NCBI GenBank assembly: GCA_035248685.1
Contig: DATFHF010000036.1
Location: 117,831 to 181,830 of the forward strand
DNA: 64,000 nt
Origin: Jatrophihabitans_A sp035248685
Lineage (GTDB): Bacteria > Actinomycetota > Actinomycetes > Mycobacteriales > Jatrophihabitantaceae
Direction: 5' to 3'
This document shows positions 52,650 through 61,335 of the stretch, one piece after another. A program made the position numbers and the translations under genes. How positions within the stretch are numbered: the first letter of the stretch is position 1; every line of letters starts with the position of its first letter. A model generated the notes under the pieces. That model did not search any database. It worked only from the letters and a program-made list of their open reading frames with translations, and was not told the DNA's origin.

Positions 52650-54046
52650 CCGCCGAGTCACCCGGGGTGGCCGCGGCCCGGGCGCTGTGTCCTGGCTTTC
52701 ACGGCGAGTTGGTGTTGCCGCCCGACCCGTCCTATGAGGCGGTTCGTGAGATATGGAATGCCGCAATCAGCAAGCGGCCGGCGCTGATCGCCCGCTGCCG
52801 GGATCGTCAGGACGTGGCCGCCGCAATCCGCGCCGCCCGGGAGTTCGAACTGGACTTCTCGGTTCGCGGCGGCGGACACAACATCGCGGGCACCTCGCTC
52901 ACCGAGGGCGGGCTGACCGTGGACACATCGCTGATGAACGGCGTCTCGATCCGCGAAGCTGGCTCGAGCGCTAGGGTCCAGCCCGGCCTCACCTGGGGTC
53001 AGCTGGATGCGGCGACCCACCGAGCCGGGCTGGCCACCCCGGGCGGCATCGTCTCCAGCACCGGGCTGACCGGACTAGCCCTGGGCGGTGGCTTCGGCTG
53101 GCTGTCCCGGCGGTTCGGCTGGACCTGCGACAACATCGTCTCCGCCGAGCTGATCTGTTACGACGGCACGCTGGTGCGGGCCGACGAGCGGGAGAACTCC
53201 GAGCTGTTCTGGGCGCTGCGGGGCGGCGGCGGCAACTTCGGCGTCGTGGTGAGCCTGGACCTGCGGATGCACCCGGTGCGCCAGGTATACGCCGGCTATC
53301 TGGTTTACCCCCTGGCGGAGGCTGCCGCGATGCTCGGCTTCTGCCAGCAGGTGATGCAGGAGGCGGCGGACGCGGCCTGCCTGGTGATCGGCATCGGGCC
53401 GCCGCCAGTCAGCAGTGCGTTGCCCACCGACGCCAGGGTGTTCCGGATCGCGTTGTGCCACAGCGGCAGCCCGGAGGCCGGTGAGCGGCTGGCGGCCGGC
53501 TTTCTCCGATACCGACGTCCGAGCTATGCCTCGCTCGGCGTGCTGCCGTATCCCCGCTTGCAAACCATGCTGGACGCCGGCGGTGTGCGCGGGTTCGGCC
53601 ACTACGCTAAATCGCACTTCCTCAAGCCGATGAGCGAGGCGGCGATAAGCACGCTGGTGGAGCACGCTGAACTCGCGCCGGCCGCCCGGTGCCGGGTAGT
53701 GCTGCACACCTGCGGAGGCCAGCCCAGCCGCGCCAGCCATCCGGAGACCGCGTTCGGGCACCGGGATGCCGCGTACAACCTGCAGATCGACGCCACCTGG
53801 GAACTCGGCGAGGAACCGGCCGACTACATCGACTGGGCGCGTGGGCTGTGGACGGCGATGCTGCCGTTTACCGACGGCGGGGTGTACGTCAACTTCCTCG
53901 GCATCGATTCGGACCCCACCGACCTAGCCCGAGCGTACGGGCCGCGGCTGGACCGGTTGCGGACGGTGAAGGACTGGTACGACCCGGAAAACTTCTTCCG
54001 TTCCAACCAGAACATCCGACCGAGCACGCCCAAGCTGGCGAGATGA
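52646..54046 (+). CDS. Berberine-bridge-enzyme-like FAD oxidoreductase
   Basis: 466 aa. PCMH FAD-binding domain with 'FSVRGGGHNIAGTSLTEGGL' (the His is the usual 8-alpha-histidyl FAD site), 'LTGLALGGGFGWLSRRFGWT', and the C-terminal BBE motif 'DWYDPENFFRSNQNI'. Such oxidases introduce C=C or C=N bonds; SibW-type BBE homologues occur in pyrrolobenzodiazepine clusters acting on the alkylproline unit. GTG start overlapping FabV by 4 bp; next gene is the PhzF homologue of the APD route. Confidence 0.82.
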   Translation: MTAESPGVAAARALCPGFHGELVLPPDPSYEAVREIWNAAISKRPALIARCRDRQDVAAAIRAAREFELDFSVRGGGHNIAGTSLTEGGLTVDTSLMNGVSIREAGSSARVQPGLTWGQLDAATHRAGLATPGGIVSSTGLTGLALGGGFGWLSRRFGWTCDNIVSAELICYDGTLVRADERENSELFWALRGGGGNFGVVVSLDLRMHPVRQVYAGYLVYPLAEAAAMLGFCQQVMQEAADAACLVIGIGPPPVSSALPTDARVFRIALCHSGSPEAGERLAAGFLRYRRPSYASLGVLPYPRLQTMLDAGGVRGFGHYAKSHFLKPMSEAAISTLVEHAELAPAARCRVVLHTCGGQPSRASHPETAFGHRDAAYNLQIDATWELGEEPADYIDWARGLWTAMLPFTDGGVYVNFLGIDSDPTDLARAYGPRLDRLRTVKDWYDPENFFRSNQNIRPSTPKLAR

Positions 54047-54057
54047 AGGATGGGTCG

Positions 54058-54867
54058 ATGACTGCGACTGCAGATGGGTTACCGGTGACGCTGGTCGACG
54101 CCTTCGCCCGGCGGCCCGGCGAGGGCAACCGAGCGGCGGTGGTACGGCTACCGGACGAACGGCCAACCGATTGGCTGGCCGACCTGGCCCGGTCGCTGGA
54201 CCAACCGGTCACCGTCTATGTCTGGCAACAATCGCCAGACCGCGCTCAGCTGCGCTGGTTTGCGCCGTCCGGTGAGCTGTTCTCCTGTGGGCACGGCACA
54301 CTGGCGGCGGCGCACCTGCTGTTGCCCGACGCTCCGGACGGCGAGTTGGAGCTGGCCACCCCGCTCGGCCGACTTCGGGCCGACCGACCGGACGGCGACG
54401 TGCGGATCAGCATGCCCCTAGTGCCGACCGAGCCTTGGCCAATCGAGGCGGAGCTGTCCGAGTGGCTGGGGGTGCCGGTGGTTGAGGTGCGCCGCTCCGA
54501 CCGGCACGGGGTGGCTCGGCTCGCCATCGCGGCCGACGTGCGATCGGTCCGGCCGGATCTGGACACCCTGGCTACCCGGCTACCTACGGTCGGTCTGGCG
54601 GTGACCGCGCCGGGTATTCCGCCATACGACATCGTCTCGCGCTGGTTCGTGCCGCGGCACGGCCTGGAGGACCAGGCCACCGGCACCGCGCACTGTTTGT
54701 TGGCGGGCTTGTGGGCCGAGCGACTCGGCCGTACCAGGTTGCGGGCCTGGCAGGCCTCAGCGAACGGCGCCGAGTTCGACCTGACCGTACATGGCCGCGA
54801 GCTGCTGCTGGCCGGCGGCGCGATCACCGTCGGTCGGCAGTTTGCCGTTGAACAGGTGGGTCGATGA
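54058..54867 (+). CDS. PhzF-family isomerase (LmbX/Apd4-like)
   Basis: 269 aa PhzF/DAP-epimerase-fold protein: 'VTLVDAFARRPGEGNRAAVV', 'FAPSGELFSCGHGTLAAAHL' and 'GLEDQATGTAHCLLAGLWAE'. In APD biosynthesis LmbX isomerises the pyrroline intermediate before reduction. In PhzF the catalytic Glu lies in a '(S)ET.F' motif; here the aligned stretch 'LDQPVTVYV' has Val instead. ATG 54058 has AAGGA; an alternative ATG at 54043 overlaps the oxidase stop. Confidence 0.75.
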   Translation: MTATADGLPVTLVDAFARRPGEGNRAAVVRLPDERPTDWLADLARSLDQPVTVYVWQQSPDRAQLRWFAPSGELFSCGHGTLAAAHLLLPDAPDGELELATPLGRLRADRPDGDVRISMPLVPTEPWPIEAELSEWLGVPVVEVRRSDRHGVARLAIAADVRSVRPDLDTLATRLPTVGLAVTAPGIPPYDIVSRWFVPRHGLEDQATGTAHCLLAGLWAERLGRTRLRAWQASANGAEFDLTVHGRELLLAGGAITVGRQFAVEQVGR

Positions 54868-55985
54868 GCACCGTGCAGCCGGCGGCCAGATTGCTCGAAG
54901 TGTTGACGGCCGGCAGCCGGGATGCCGAGCAAGCGGAACGGCGAGGCAGGCTGTCGGACGAGGTGGTGGCTGAACTACGGCGTGCCGGGATATTTCAGAT
55001 GTGCGTACCGCAGGCGCTCGGCGGCGCCGAATCCCCGCCGGTTCCGGTGCTGGAGACCGTCGAGACGCTGGCCCGCGCCGACGGCGCGCTCGGCTGGGCG
55101 GCCATGATCGCGGCCACCAGCGGCTGCGTCGCAGGGCACTTGGATCCGTCGGCGGCCAAGGTCGCCTATCAGCCGGACGGGCTCGTCATCGGACCATTCG
55201 CCCCGCTCGGCCGAGCCGTCGAGCATCCCGGCGGTTGGCTGGTCAGCGGCCGGTGGCCGTACGCCAGTCTGTGCGAGACGGCGTCCTGGATCATGTCCGG
55301 CACTGTGCTGCCGGACGGCGAGCGGCGGCTGATGTTCGTCCCGGCCGAGCACTATACGATCCTGCCCACCTGGTCGGTGCTCGGTCTGTGTGCAACCGGC
55401 AGCCATGACGTGGAGCTGCGGGACGTCCTGGTATCGGCCGAATACTCCGCGCCGCTGAGCTTCGACCAGCCACGCCAGAACGGGCCCTTGTATGTCTTTC
55501 CGGTGTTCGGCCTGCTGGCGGCTGGCATCGCCAGCGTGGCGCTCGGCATCGCCGACGGCGCTGTCGAGCATCTCAGCCTGTTGGCAGCGGCGAAGACACC
55601 GACCTATTCGGTACGGAGGCTGAGCGAGCGGCCGGCGGTACAGCACGCCGTCGCCGAGTCCACCGCCCGGTTGCGGGCGGCCCGAGGCCTGCTCGTCGAG
55701 GCCGTCGATCGTGCGTGGACCCAGGCCTGCGAACGGCGCGCGGTGGATCTGGACGAGCGGCTGGACATCCGGGTGGCGGCAGTCGAGGCGACCTCGGCCG
55801 CGGTAACCGTTGTTAGCGAGATGTTCCGGGCTGGCGGCGGTTCCTCCGTCTACCACCGAGACTCGGCTCAGCACCGGCTGCGCGATGTCTACACCGCGGC
55901 CCAACATGCCATGGTCAGCCCGTCGATCCTCGAGGTGGCTGGGCGCCGTCGGCTCGGGCTTCGGATCGATGAAGCCCAGATCTGA
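54864..55985 (+). CDS. Acyl-CoA-dehydrogenase-fold flavoprotein (group D monooxygenase-like)
   Basis: 373 aa. 'EVVAELRRAGIFQMCVPQAL', 'ADGALGWAAMIAATSG' and 'GGWLVSGRWPYASLCETASW' match the ACAD-fold flavin monooxygenases (HpaB/DszC/KijD3-like) rather than true acyl-CoA dehydrogenases. They hydroxylate phenols or oxidise amines using reduced flavin from a separate reductase, none of which is encoded nearby. Likely target: the aminophenol ring or its amine. ATGA overlap with the PhzF gene. Confidence 0.72.
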   Translation: MSTVQPAARLLEVLTAGSRDAEQAERRGRLSDEVVAELRRAGIFQMCVPQALGGAESPPVPVLETVETLARADGALGWAAMIAATSGCVAGHLDPSAAKVAYQPDGLVIGPFAPLGRAVEHPGGWLVSGRWPYASLCETASWIMSGTVLPDGERRLMFVPAEHYTILPTWSVLGLCATGSHDVELRDVLVSAEYSAPLSFDQPRQNGPLYVFPVFGLLAAGIASVALGIADGAVEHLSLLAAAKTPTYSVRRLSERPAVQHAVAESTARLRAARGLLVEAVDRAWTQACERRAVDLDERLDIRVAAVEATSAAVTVVSEMFRAGGGSSVYHRDSAQHRLRDVYTAAQHAMVSPSILEVAGRRRLGLRIDEAQI

Positions 55986-56763
55986 CCAGGACGACGCCGG
56001 CCCGCCGGTCGACGCGATACGGGTGTGGCAGCCGGCTGCGGCCGCGTCATCGGAGATCGCAGAGCTGAGCACGGTGTTGTGCGTCATGGCACACCCGGAC
56101 GACGTCGACTTCGCCGCCGCCGGCACGGTGGCTGCGCTCACGGCGCAGGGCGTCGCGGTCTCCTACTGCGTGCTGACCGATGGGGAGCAGGGTGGCTACG
56201 ACCCGACGGTGAGCCGGACCGAGATGGCAGCCATTCGCCGCAGGGAACAGGTTTTGGCCGCGAAGGCCGTCGGGGTCAGCGAGGTGACCTTCTTGGGCTG
56301 GCCGGACGGTTCAGTGCAACCGACGCTGGAGTTGCGTAAGGCGATCTGCGCGGTGCTACGAATGGTGCGGCCCGACCTGGTGATCACCCATAGCCCGAGC
56401 CGTAATCTCGATCGGATCTACTCATCGCATCCCGATCATCTGGCCTGCGGTGAGGCCACCCTCGCCGCCGTTTATCCGGACGCCCGCAATCAGTTCTGCT
56501 ATCCGGAGCTAAACCTCCAACCGCACCTAGTGTCTCGGGCCTGGCTGATCGGCAACGACGCTCCGGACTTCTACGTCGACGTGACCGATTATGTGCCAGC
56601 CAAACGGGCCGCCCTGCTCGCGCACGCCTCGCAACGGCCGGGCATATCCGCCGACGGGGAGGTGGATCGCTTTCTTCAGACCATGCTGCAGGCTAATGCG
56701 GAGCGTTGCCGGCTACCTTCCGGTCGATCCGCCGAATCGTTCCGGTCGATCGCTACCGACTAG
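55969..56763 (+). CDS. PIG-L/LmbE-family deacetylase-amidase
   Basis: 264 aa zinc hydrolase: 'VMAHPDDVDFAAAGTVAAL' (AHPDD metal motif), 'LTDGEQGGYDP' and 'SSHPDHLACGEATL' (third ligand). Members remove acetyl or mycothiol-type glucosamine amides; LmbE of the lincomycin cluster is the mycothiol-conjugate amidase. Position beside APD genes makes processing of a mycothiol adduct or an N-acyl protecting group likely. ATG 55969 lies 17 bp inside the flavoprotein gene. Last gene of the right arm. Confidence 0.8.
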   Translation: MKPRSDQDDAGPPVDAIRVWQPAAAASSEIAELSTVLCVMAHPDDVDFAAAGTVAALTAQGVAVSYCVLTDGEQGGYDPTVSRTEMAAIRRREQVLAAKAVGVSEVTFLGWPDGSVQPTLELRKAICAVLRMVRPDLVITHSPSRNLDRIYSSHPDHLACGEATLAAVYPDARNQFCYPELNLQPHLVSRAWLIGNDAPDFYVDVTDYVPAKRAALLAHASQRPGISADGEVDRFLQTMLQANAERCRLPSGRSAESFRSIATD

Positions 56764-56896
56764 CGACCTGAGTGCTCGCGTCGCCGACAATCGGCGGCCA
56801 TCCGACGATTTCTCCCACAATTTCGTGCGGTAGCTGCTATATAGCTGGATGACGGTCGACCTTGATCGCTGAGCAGCAGCGGCGTACTCGGGTCTG

Positions 56897-57007
56897 ATGG
56901 AGGCGGTTGTGACCGACGGGCTGGCGTTGCTGGCTGCCTGGATCGGCTTCGGTTTGCTACTCGGTGTGCTGGCATTCGTTGTGCTACGCGGGGATCGGAA
57001 GCGATGA
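56897..57007 (+). CDS. Small single-span membrane protein
   Basis: 36 aa: a short N-terminus, one hydrophobic helix ('LALLAAWIGFGLLLGVLAFV') and a basic tail 'RGDRKR'. Overlaps the next lipoprotein gene by ATGA, supporting a real coupled gene. Confidence 0.5.
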   Translation: MEAVVTDGLALLAAWIGFGLLLGVLAFVVLRGDRKR

Positions 57008-57456
57008 CCTCCCGATGGGTCTCCGCCGCCACTATCGGAACACTCCTTGCCTGCACCGCGTGCGTGGCACCGGCATCCAGCACCGCGAATTATCAGGGTA
57101 AGGCGGGGCATACCGCGTCGGCGGCGTTGTCGGAATTGGAGACTGCCCGGCTGGCCACCGAAACCGCCCGGCGGGGCAGGATGCTGCGCACCACGTTGGA
57201 GATCATGCTTTCGCAGGCTGAGGACGCCTTCTCTTCGATCGAGGCGACCTTCGACTCGATCCAGCCGCCGAACACCCAGGAGGCGGACCGGGTACGGGAC
57301 AAGCTTGACCAGATCCTGGCCGCTGGCCTGGACGGCATAACCCGGATGCGAATCGCGGTGCGCCGCAACGATACCGGCGATCTCTATGCAACCAGCACCG
57401 ATCTCGACAAGATCTCCCAGCAATTGCAGGCATTCAGCGAACAGCCCGGCGCATGA
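57004..57456 (+). CDS. Predicted lipoprotein with helical domain
   Basis: 150 aa. Signal peptide with lipobox 'LLACTAC' (lipid Cys likely Cys20). The mature part is helical/coiled ('SALSELETARLATETARRG', 'DRVRDKLDQILAAGLDGI'). Overlaps the NRAMP-like transporter by 4 bp, so it is probably an accessory of it on the outer face of the membrane. Confidence 0.65.
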   Translation: MTSRWVSAATIGTLLACTACVAPASSTANYQGKAGHTASAALSELETARLATETARRGRMLRTTLEIMLSQAEDAFSSIEATFDSIQPPNTQEADRVRDKLDQILAAGLDGITRMRIAVRRNDTGDLYATSTDLDKISQQLQAFSEQPGA

Positions 57457-58682
57457 AGCGGCTGTTCGCGGTCGCTCTCGGCATCCTGACCGCCATCGGT
57501 GGGTTCGTGGACATCGGGGATCTGGTCACCAACGCCCTGGTCGGCTCCCGGTTCGGGCTGTCGCTGGCCTGGGCAACCATCGTCGGCATCGTCGGCATCT
57601 GCCTGTATGCGGAGATGTCGGGCCGGGTCGCCGCGGTCACCGGCCGCGGCACCTTCGATCTGGTCCGGGAGCGGCTCGGCCCGCGAGTCGGGCTGGCCAA
57701 CCTCGTCGCGTCCTTCCTGGTCACCGCGCTGACCTTCACCGCCGAGATCGGTGGCATCGCGCTGTCCATCGAGTTGGTCACCAGCGTGAACTACCTGCTG
57801 TGGGTGCCGTTGGTCGGACTTGCGGTGTGGTTGATCATCTGGCGGGTGAAGTTCTCGGTGCTGGAGAACGTCTTCGGCCTGCTTGGCCTGGCGCTGATCG
57901 TGTTCGCGGTCGGGCTGTGGAAGCTGAATCCGGCCTGGGGCACCCTGCTGCACCAGGTGGTAGCACCGCACAAGCCGCACAAGGAGGGCTTGCTGCCGTA
58001 CTTTTACTACGCGATCGGCCTGTTTGGCGCGGCCATGACGCCGTACGAGGTGTTCTTCTTCTCCTCCGGCGGGGTCGAGGAGCACTGGACGAAGAAGGAC
58101 ATCAGCACCTCGCGGGTCAACGTTTTCGTCGGCTTCCCGCTCGGTGGCCTGCTGTCGCTGAGCATCGCGGCGGTGGCGACCCTGGTGCTGCTGCCCCGCA
58201 ACATCCAGGTGGGCACCCTCGGTGGGGTCGGGCTGCCGGTCGCGGTGGCGGCGGGCAAGATCGGCCTGGCGGTGGCGATCCTGGGTTTCGTGGCCGCCAC
58301 CTTCGGCGCCGCCCTGGAAACCGGGCTGTCCTGCGGCTACAGCGTCGCGCAATACTTCGGCTGGCAATGGGGAAAGTACGTCAGGCAGCGGGACGCCGCG
58401 CGCTTTCACGTGGTCGTGCTGCTGTCGCTGATCCTGGCCATCGGCGGCGTGCTGACCACGATCAACCCGATCACGATCACCGAGTATTCGGTGGTGTTCT
58501 CCGCCATTGCGCTACCGCTGACCTACTTTCCGATCCTGGTCGTCTCCAATGACCCCGACTACATGGGCGACAAGGTCAACGGACGGATCTCCAACACGCT
58601 GGCGACCCTGTTCCTGATCATCATCGTGATCGCGGCCGCCGCCGCCATCCCGCTGATGCTGCTCACGAAAGCAGGACAGTAG
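57453..58682 (+). CDS. NRAMP-related metal ion transporter with non-canonical metal site
   Basis: 409 aa, about 11 membrane helices. NRAMP helix 1 normally reads DPGN and helix 6 MPH; here helix 1 has 'FVDIGDLVTN' and helix 6 'GAAMTPYEVFFFSS'. The fold is recognisable, but the metal-coordinating Asn, Met and His are altered, suggesting a different ion (NRMT-like Mg2+ or other). Forms an operon with a lipoprotein and two PRC-barrel-like proteins. Confidence 0.75.
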   Translation: MKRLFAVALGILTAIGGFVDIGDLVTNALVGSRFGLSLAWATIVGIVGICLYAEMSGRVAAVTGRGTFDLVRERLGPRVGLANLVASFLVTALTFTAEIGGIALSIELVTSVNYLLWVPLVGLAVWLIIWRVKFSVLENVFGLLGLALIVFAVGLWKLNPAWGTLLHQVVAPHKPHKEGLLPYFYYAIGLFGAAMTPYEVFFFSSGGVEEHWTKKDISTSRVNVFVGFPLGGLLSLSIAAVATLVLLPRNIQVGTLGGVGLPVAVAAGKIGLAVAILGFVAATFGAALETGLSCGYSVAQYFGWQWGKYVRQRDAARFHVVVLLSLILAIGGVLTTINPITITEYSVVFSAIALPLTYFPILVVSNDPDYMGDKVNGRISNTLATLFLIIIVIAAAAAIPLMLLTKAGQ

Positions 58683-58684
58683 GC

Positions 58685-59077
58685 ATGCCCACTGGACGAG
58701 TGCTCGACCTGCACCTGCAACTGCTCGACCGGCAGGTGCAGGACCGCAACGGCCGGCTGGTCTGCAACGTCGATGACCTCGAGCTAGAACTCGACGCCAA
58801 CGGACGGCCGTACGTCACCGCCATCCTGGTCGGACCCCGGGCTCTCGGACCACGGCTGCGCGGCCGGCTCGGCCGCTGGATGGCCGCCATCGCCGGCCGG
58901 CTGGCCAACCCAGACCAGCTCGACATCCCCCGGATCGACTTCGCCCTGGTCACCGACATCGGCAGCGCCATCACGGTCGCCCGGACCGAACAGGAGCTGA
59001 ACGTCGCCCCCCTGGAAGCCTGGGTCGACCGCCACATAATCGCCCGCATCCCGGGAAGCCGCCATGAGAGCGAGTGA
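58685..59077 (+). CDS. PRC-barrel-like/unknown conserved protein of the NRAMP operon
   Basis: 130 aa. 'LHLQLLDRQVQDRNGRLVC' and 'VDDLELELDANGRPYV' give a short beta-barrel pattern like PRC-barrel domains. Follows the transporter by 2 bp; overlaps the next gene. Confidence 0.6.
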   Translation: MPTGRVLDLHLQLLDRQVQDRNGRLVCNVDDLELELDANGRPYVTAILVGPRALGPRLRGRLGRWMAAIAGRLANPDQLDIPRIDFALVTDIGSAITVARTEQELNVAPLEAWVDRHIIARIPGSRHESE

Positions 59078-59366
59078 ACTCATCGGACGCCCGGTGGTCG
59101 ACCCCGCCGGCCGCCCGCTCGGCATCGTCATCGACCTTCGCTGCGTGCAAGACGGGCCGCTCCGCGGCAACATGGCCGCTCCCCGGGTCAACCAGCTGGT
59201 CGTCAGCCCCCGGCGCGCCGGTTCGATGCTCGGCTACCACCGCCCCGAACAGCGCGGACCCTGGCTCATCCGGGCAGTCGTCCGCTGGCTACACCGCAAC
59301 CTACGAATGATCGATTGGGACGACGTCGAAATCGACTGGAACAGCGGACCGATCCGGTTACGATGA
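59064..59366 (+). CDS. PRC-barrel domain protein
   Basis: 100 aa. 'ASELIGRPVVDPAGRPLGIV' is the classic PRC-barrel start, and 'WDDVEIDW' closes it. Overlaps the preceding gene by 14 bp. PRC-barrel proteins are often regulatory partners; here probably of the transporter. Confidence 0.7.
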   Translation: MRASELIGRPVVDPAGRPLGIVIDLRCVQDGPLRGNMAAPRVNQLVVSPRRAGSMLGYHRPEQRGPWLIRAVVRWLHRNLRMIDWDDVEIDWNSGPIRLR

Positions 59367-59765
59367 CTCCTACGCCGCCCGCCGCCCACGTCCCTTGTCG
59401 GGCAGCAACCCGTTCAGGGTCAACCTGCGCGTCATCGCTGCGATGTGTGACGGCGTCGGACCGATATCCGACCACCTCTTGGACCTCCCGCGCATGCATG
59501 ACGTGAACCACCCGCATATCCTCGGCTCCCGGCAACTACTCGATACATGCCGCCGCGATCCGCCATAGCTGACGGGGCCGTAGCCCGAATTAATTCGGCA
59601 GCGCGCAGTGATAGGGCCGAAGTAACGGGATCGACGTGTCCCTCGTCGCCTCGACCAGTCGCAGCGAGGGCCCGGCAGATAGACATCCGCCTTGCGTGCG
59701 ATGCCGTCCCATGCCATGCAGGTACGGGGATCGAAGGCGGTCGATCGTATTGGGTAAGTGGCAGA
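59367..59765. other. Intergenic stretch, no gene seen
   Basis: No supported coding sequence. Lies downstream of the transporter operon and downstream of the decayed beta-propeller gene, so it is mostly 3' flanking DNA. Confidence 0.3.
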
Positions 59766-60379
59766 TCATGGCAGCCTGTCTAGGTCCCGGGCCGGGATCT
59801 GCCAGAGGATTCCGCGGTCGTAGTCGGAGACGATTAGATCGCGGCCGAATTGCGCGAGGCTGCGTGGCGGGTCGAGGAGCGGCACGACGACACCGTTGGT
59901 GTCGCGGATCGATAGCTCGGCCAACTGGTGCCACTCCTCATCGTAGAGGCGCAGTGGTCTGCCGCGGGCCGAGAGCAGAATGCGGCCGTCGCCCAAGGGC
60001 AGGACGAACCGTGGAAGCCTTGCTCCGCATCGAGGTCGAGAACGACGCGCGTCGGCGCGGCGGGGTCAGTCGGCCGGCACAGCACCCGGTGGTGGAGCGA
60101 GTCGACCACCCAGCGCCCACGGCGAGGACGTCGTCGTGCTTGCTGTCAGTGATGAGCAGTTTGTCGGCGGGCGTGACGGACAGGTGGTGCGGGTCGCCGA
60201 GGCCTCAACGACGATGGTGGTGGACAGCGCCGAGACGGCCGGGCACGCCTCGACACGAAGTCCGGCCTGCCATCGACGGTGAGGACTCGACCGGTAAGCC
60301 CCTCGGCGAACCAGACGACGATTCCGTGGGTACGTGCATTACTAAGACCATTAGGAAGCTCGAGGAGCTTGGCCAGCAT
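59766..60379 (-). pseudogene. Frameshifted NHL/SMP-30-like beta-propeller gene
   Basis: Protein-like segments continue across several frames on the minus strand: 'LELPNGLSNARTHGIVVWFA' with 'GLTGRVLTVDG', then 'LSVTPADKLLITDSKHDDV', then 'VVDSLHHRVLCRPTDP', then 'GDGRILLSARGRPLRLYDEE' to a stop at 59766. The order is that of propeller repeats, but frames change at least three times, so the gene is decayed. Confidence 0.55.
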
Positions 60380-60539
60380 CCAGACGCAGGCGAATGCGTG
60401 TGGTTGTCCGGAGCTCGGCCTTGTGCGAGCCGACGTTGGGTGGCCGGAACGTCGAATGGTTGGCGCGGAACCGAATGGCTCGCGCTGAATCGGGTGGCTC
60501 GCGCTGCGTTTCGGCCGCGTTGATTTGGGGAATCACTAA

Positions 60540-61109
60540 CTAACCAGGCAGCAGCTCCAAGTCCAAATAGACCTCATGCGTGTCGCCGGCCGGCGTGGTG
60601 TCCGCCCCCTGGAAGCGGACAGTACCGCTGACCAAGTGGAAGTTGAGAACCGTGTGGTCGGCGTCAACTTCGTGTTGGCCGCAGGAGAGTTGTCGCGCAA
60701 TCAGTGGCGGCCGCACGACGAATCCGTAGTACAGGCCCGGGTTGATCTGGGCCGCGACGCGGGGCAACTCGACATGACCCCCGGTCTCGATTTGCGCTCC
60801 GACCGTGTCCCGGCAGGTAACGCTTGACCACCGTGCTTCAGCCCATTGCGCCACCTCAGCAACGCCGGCCGGTTCGCTGGCTCTGAACGTCACGATGACT
60901 CGGTGGCTCGCCAAAGCGGTTACCTTTCCGTTGGCGGGCACTTCTGCTATTCGAGAGGTATCAGCGTCGAGCACAGCCCAGTCCAACTTCGCGGTTTGCG
61001 CTGGGGTGGTTGGATCGCACGAGGCGGCCATCGAAGGCACCATCAGTGCACCCAGAACGCACATGAGTATCGGCTGCATCATCCTCGACCGATGACCGGT
61101 GCGTATCAT
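60540..61109 (-). CDS. Secreted/lipoprotein-like hypothetical protein
   Basis: 189 aa. N-terminus 'RMMQPILMCVLGALMVPSMA' is a signal peptide followed by 'ASC', a possible lipobox. The mature part is beta-rich with four Cys. Not assigned to a family. Standing alone. Confidence 0.55.
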   Translation of the reverse strand: MIRTGHRSRMMQPILMCVLGALMVPSMAASCDPTTPAQTAKLDWAVLDADTSRIAEVPANGKVTALASHRVIVTFRASEPAGVAEVAQWAEARWSSVTCRDTVGAQIETGGHVELPRVAAQINPGLYYGFVVRPPLIARQLSCGQHEVDADHTVLNFHLVSGTVRFQGADTTPAGDTHEVYLDLELLPG

Positions 61110-61335
61110 CGCCGTTCTCCTATCTCGCCGCGAGGTATGGGTCTGCTCGACCAGCCCGCCTGCAGCAGCCGTTACCCAGCGAGCCGGGTGCTCGGTATGG
61201 CCCGCGCCGAGCTCGACCTGCTCGTCACTTCTGTCGGTTATTATCGGATTGACATAAAACCATTATGGACATTTTTTGCCAGGCTGAATGGGCGGAACCT
61301 CTATCTGACTCGCCGCTCTCTGTCATCCTCAATGA

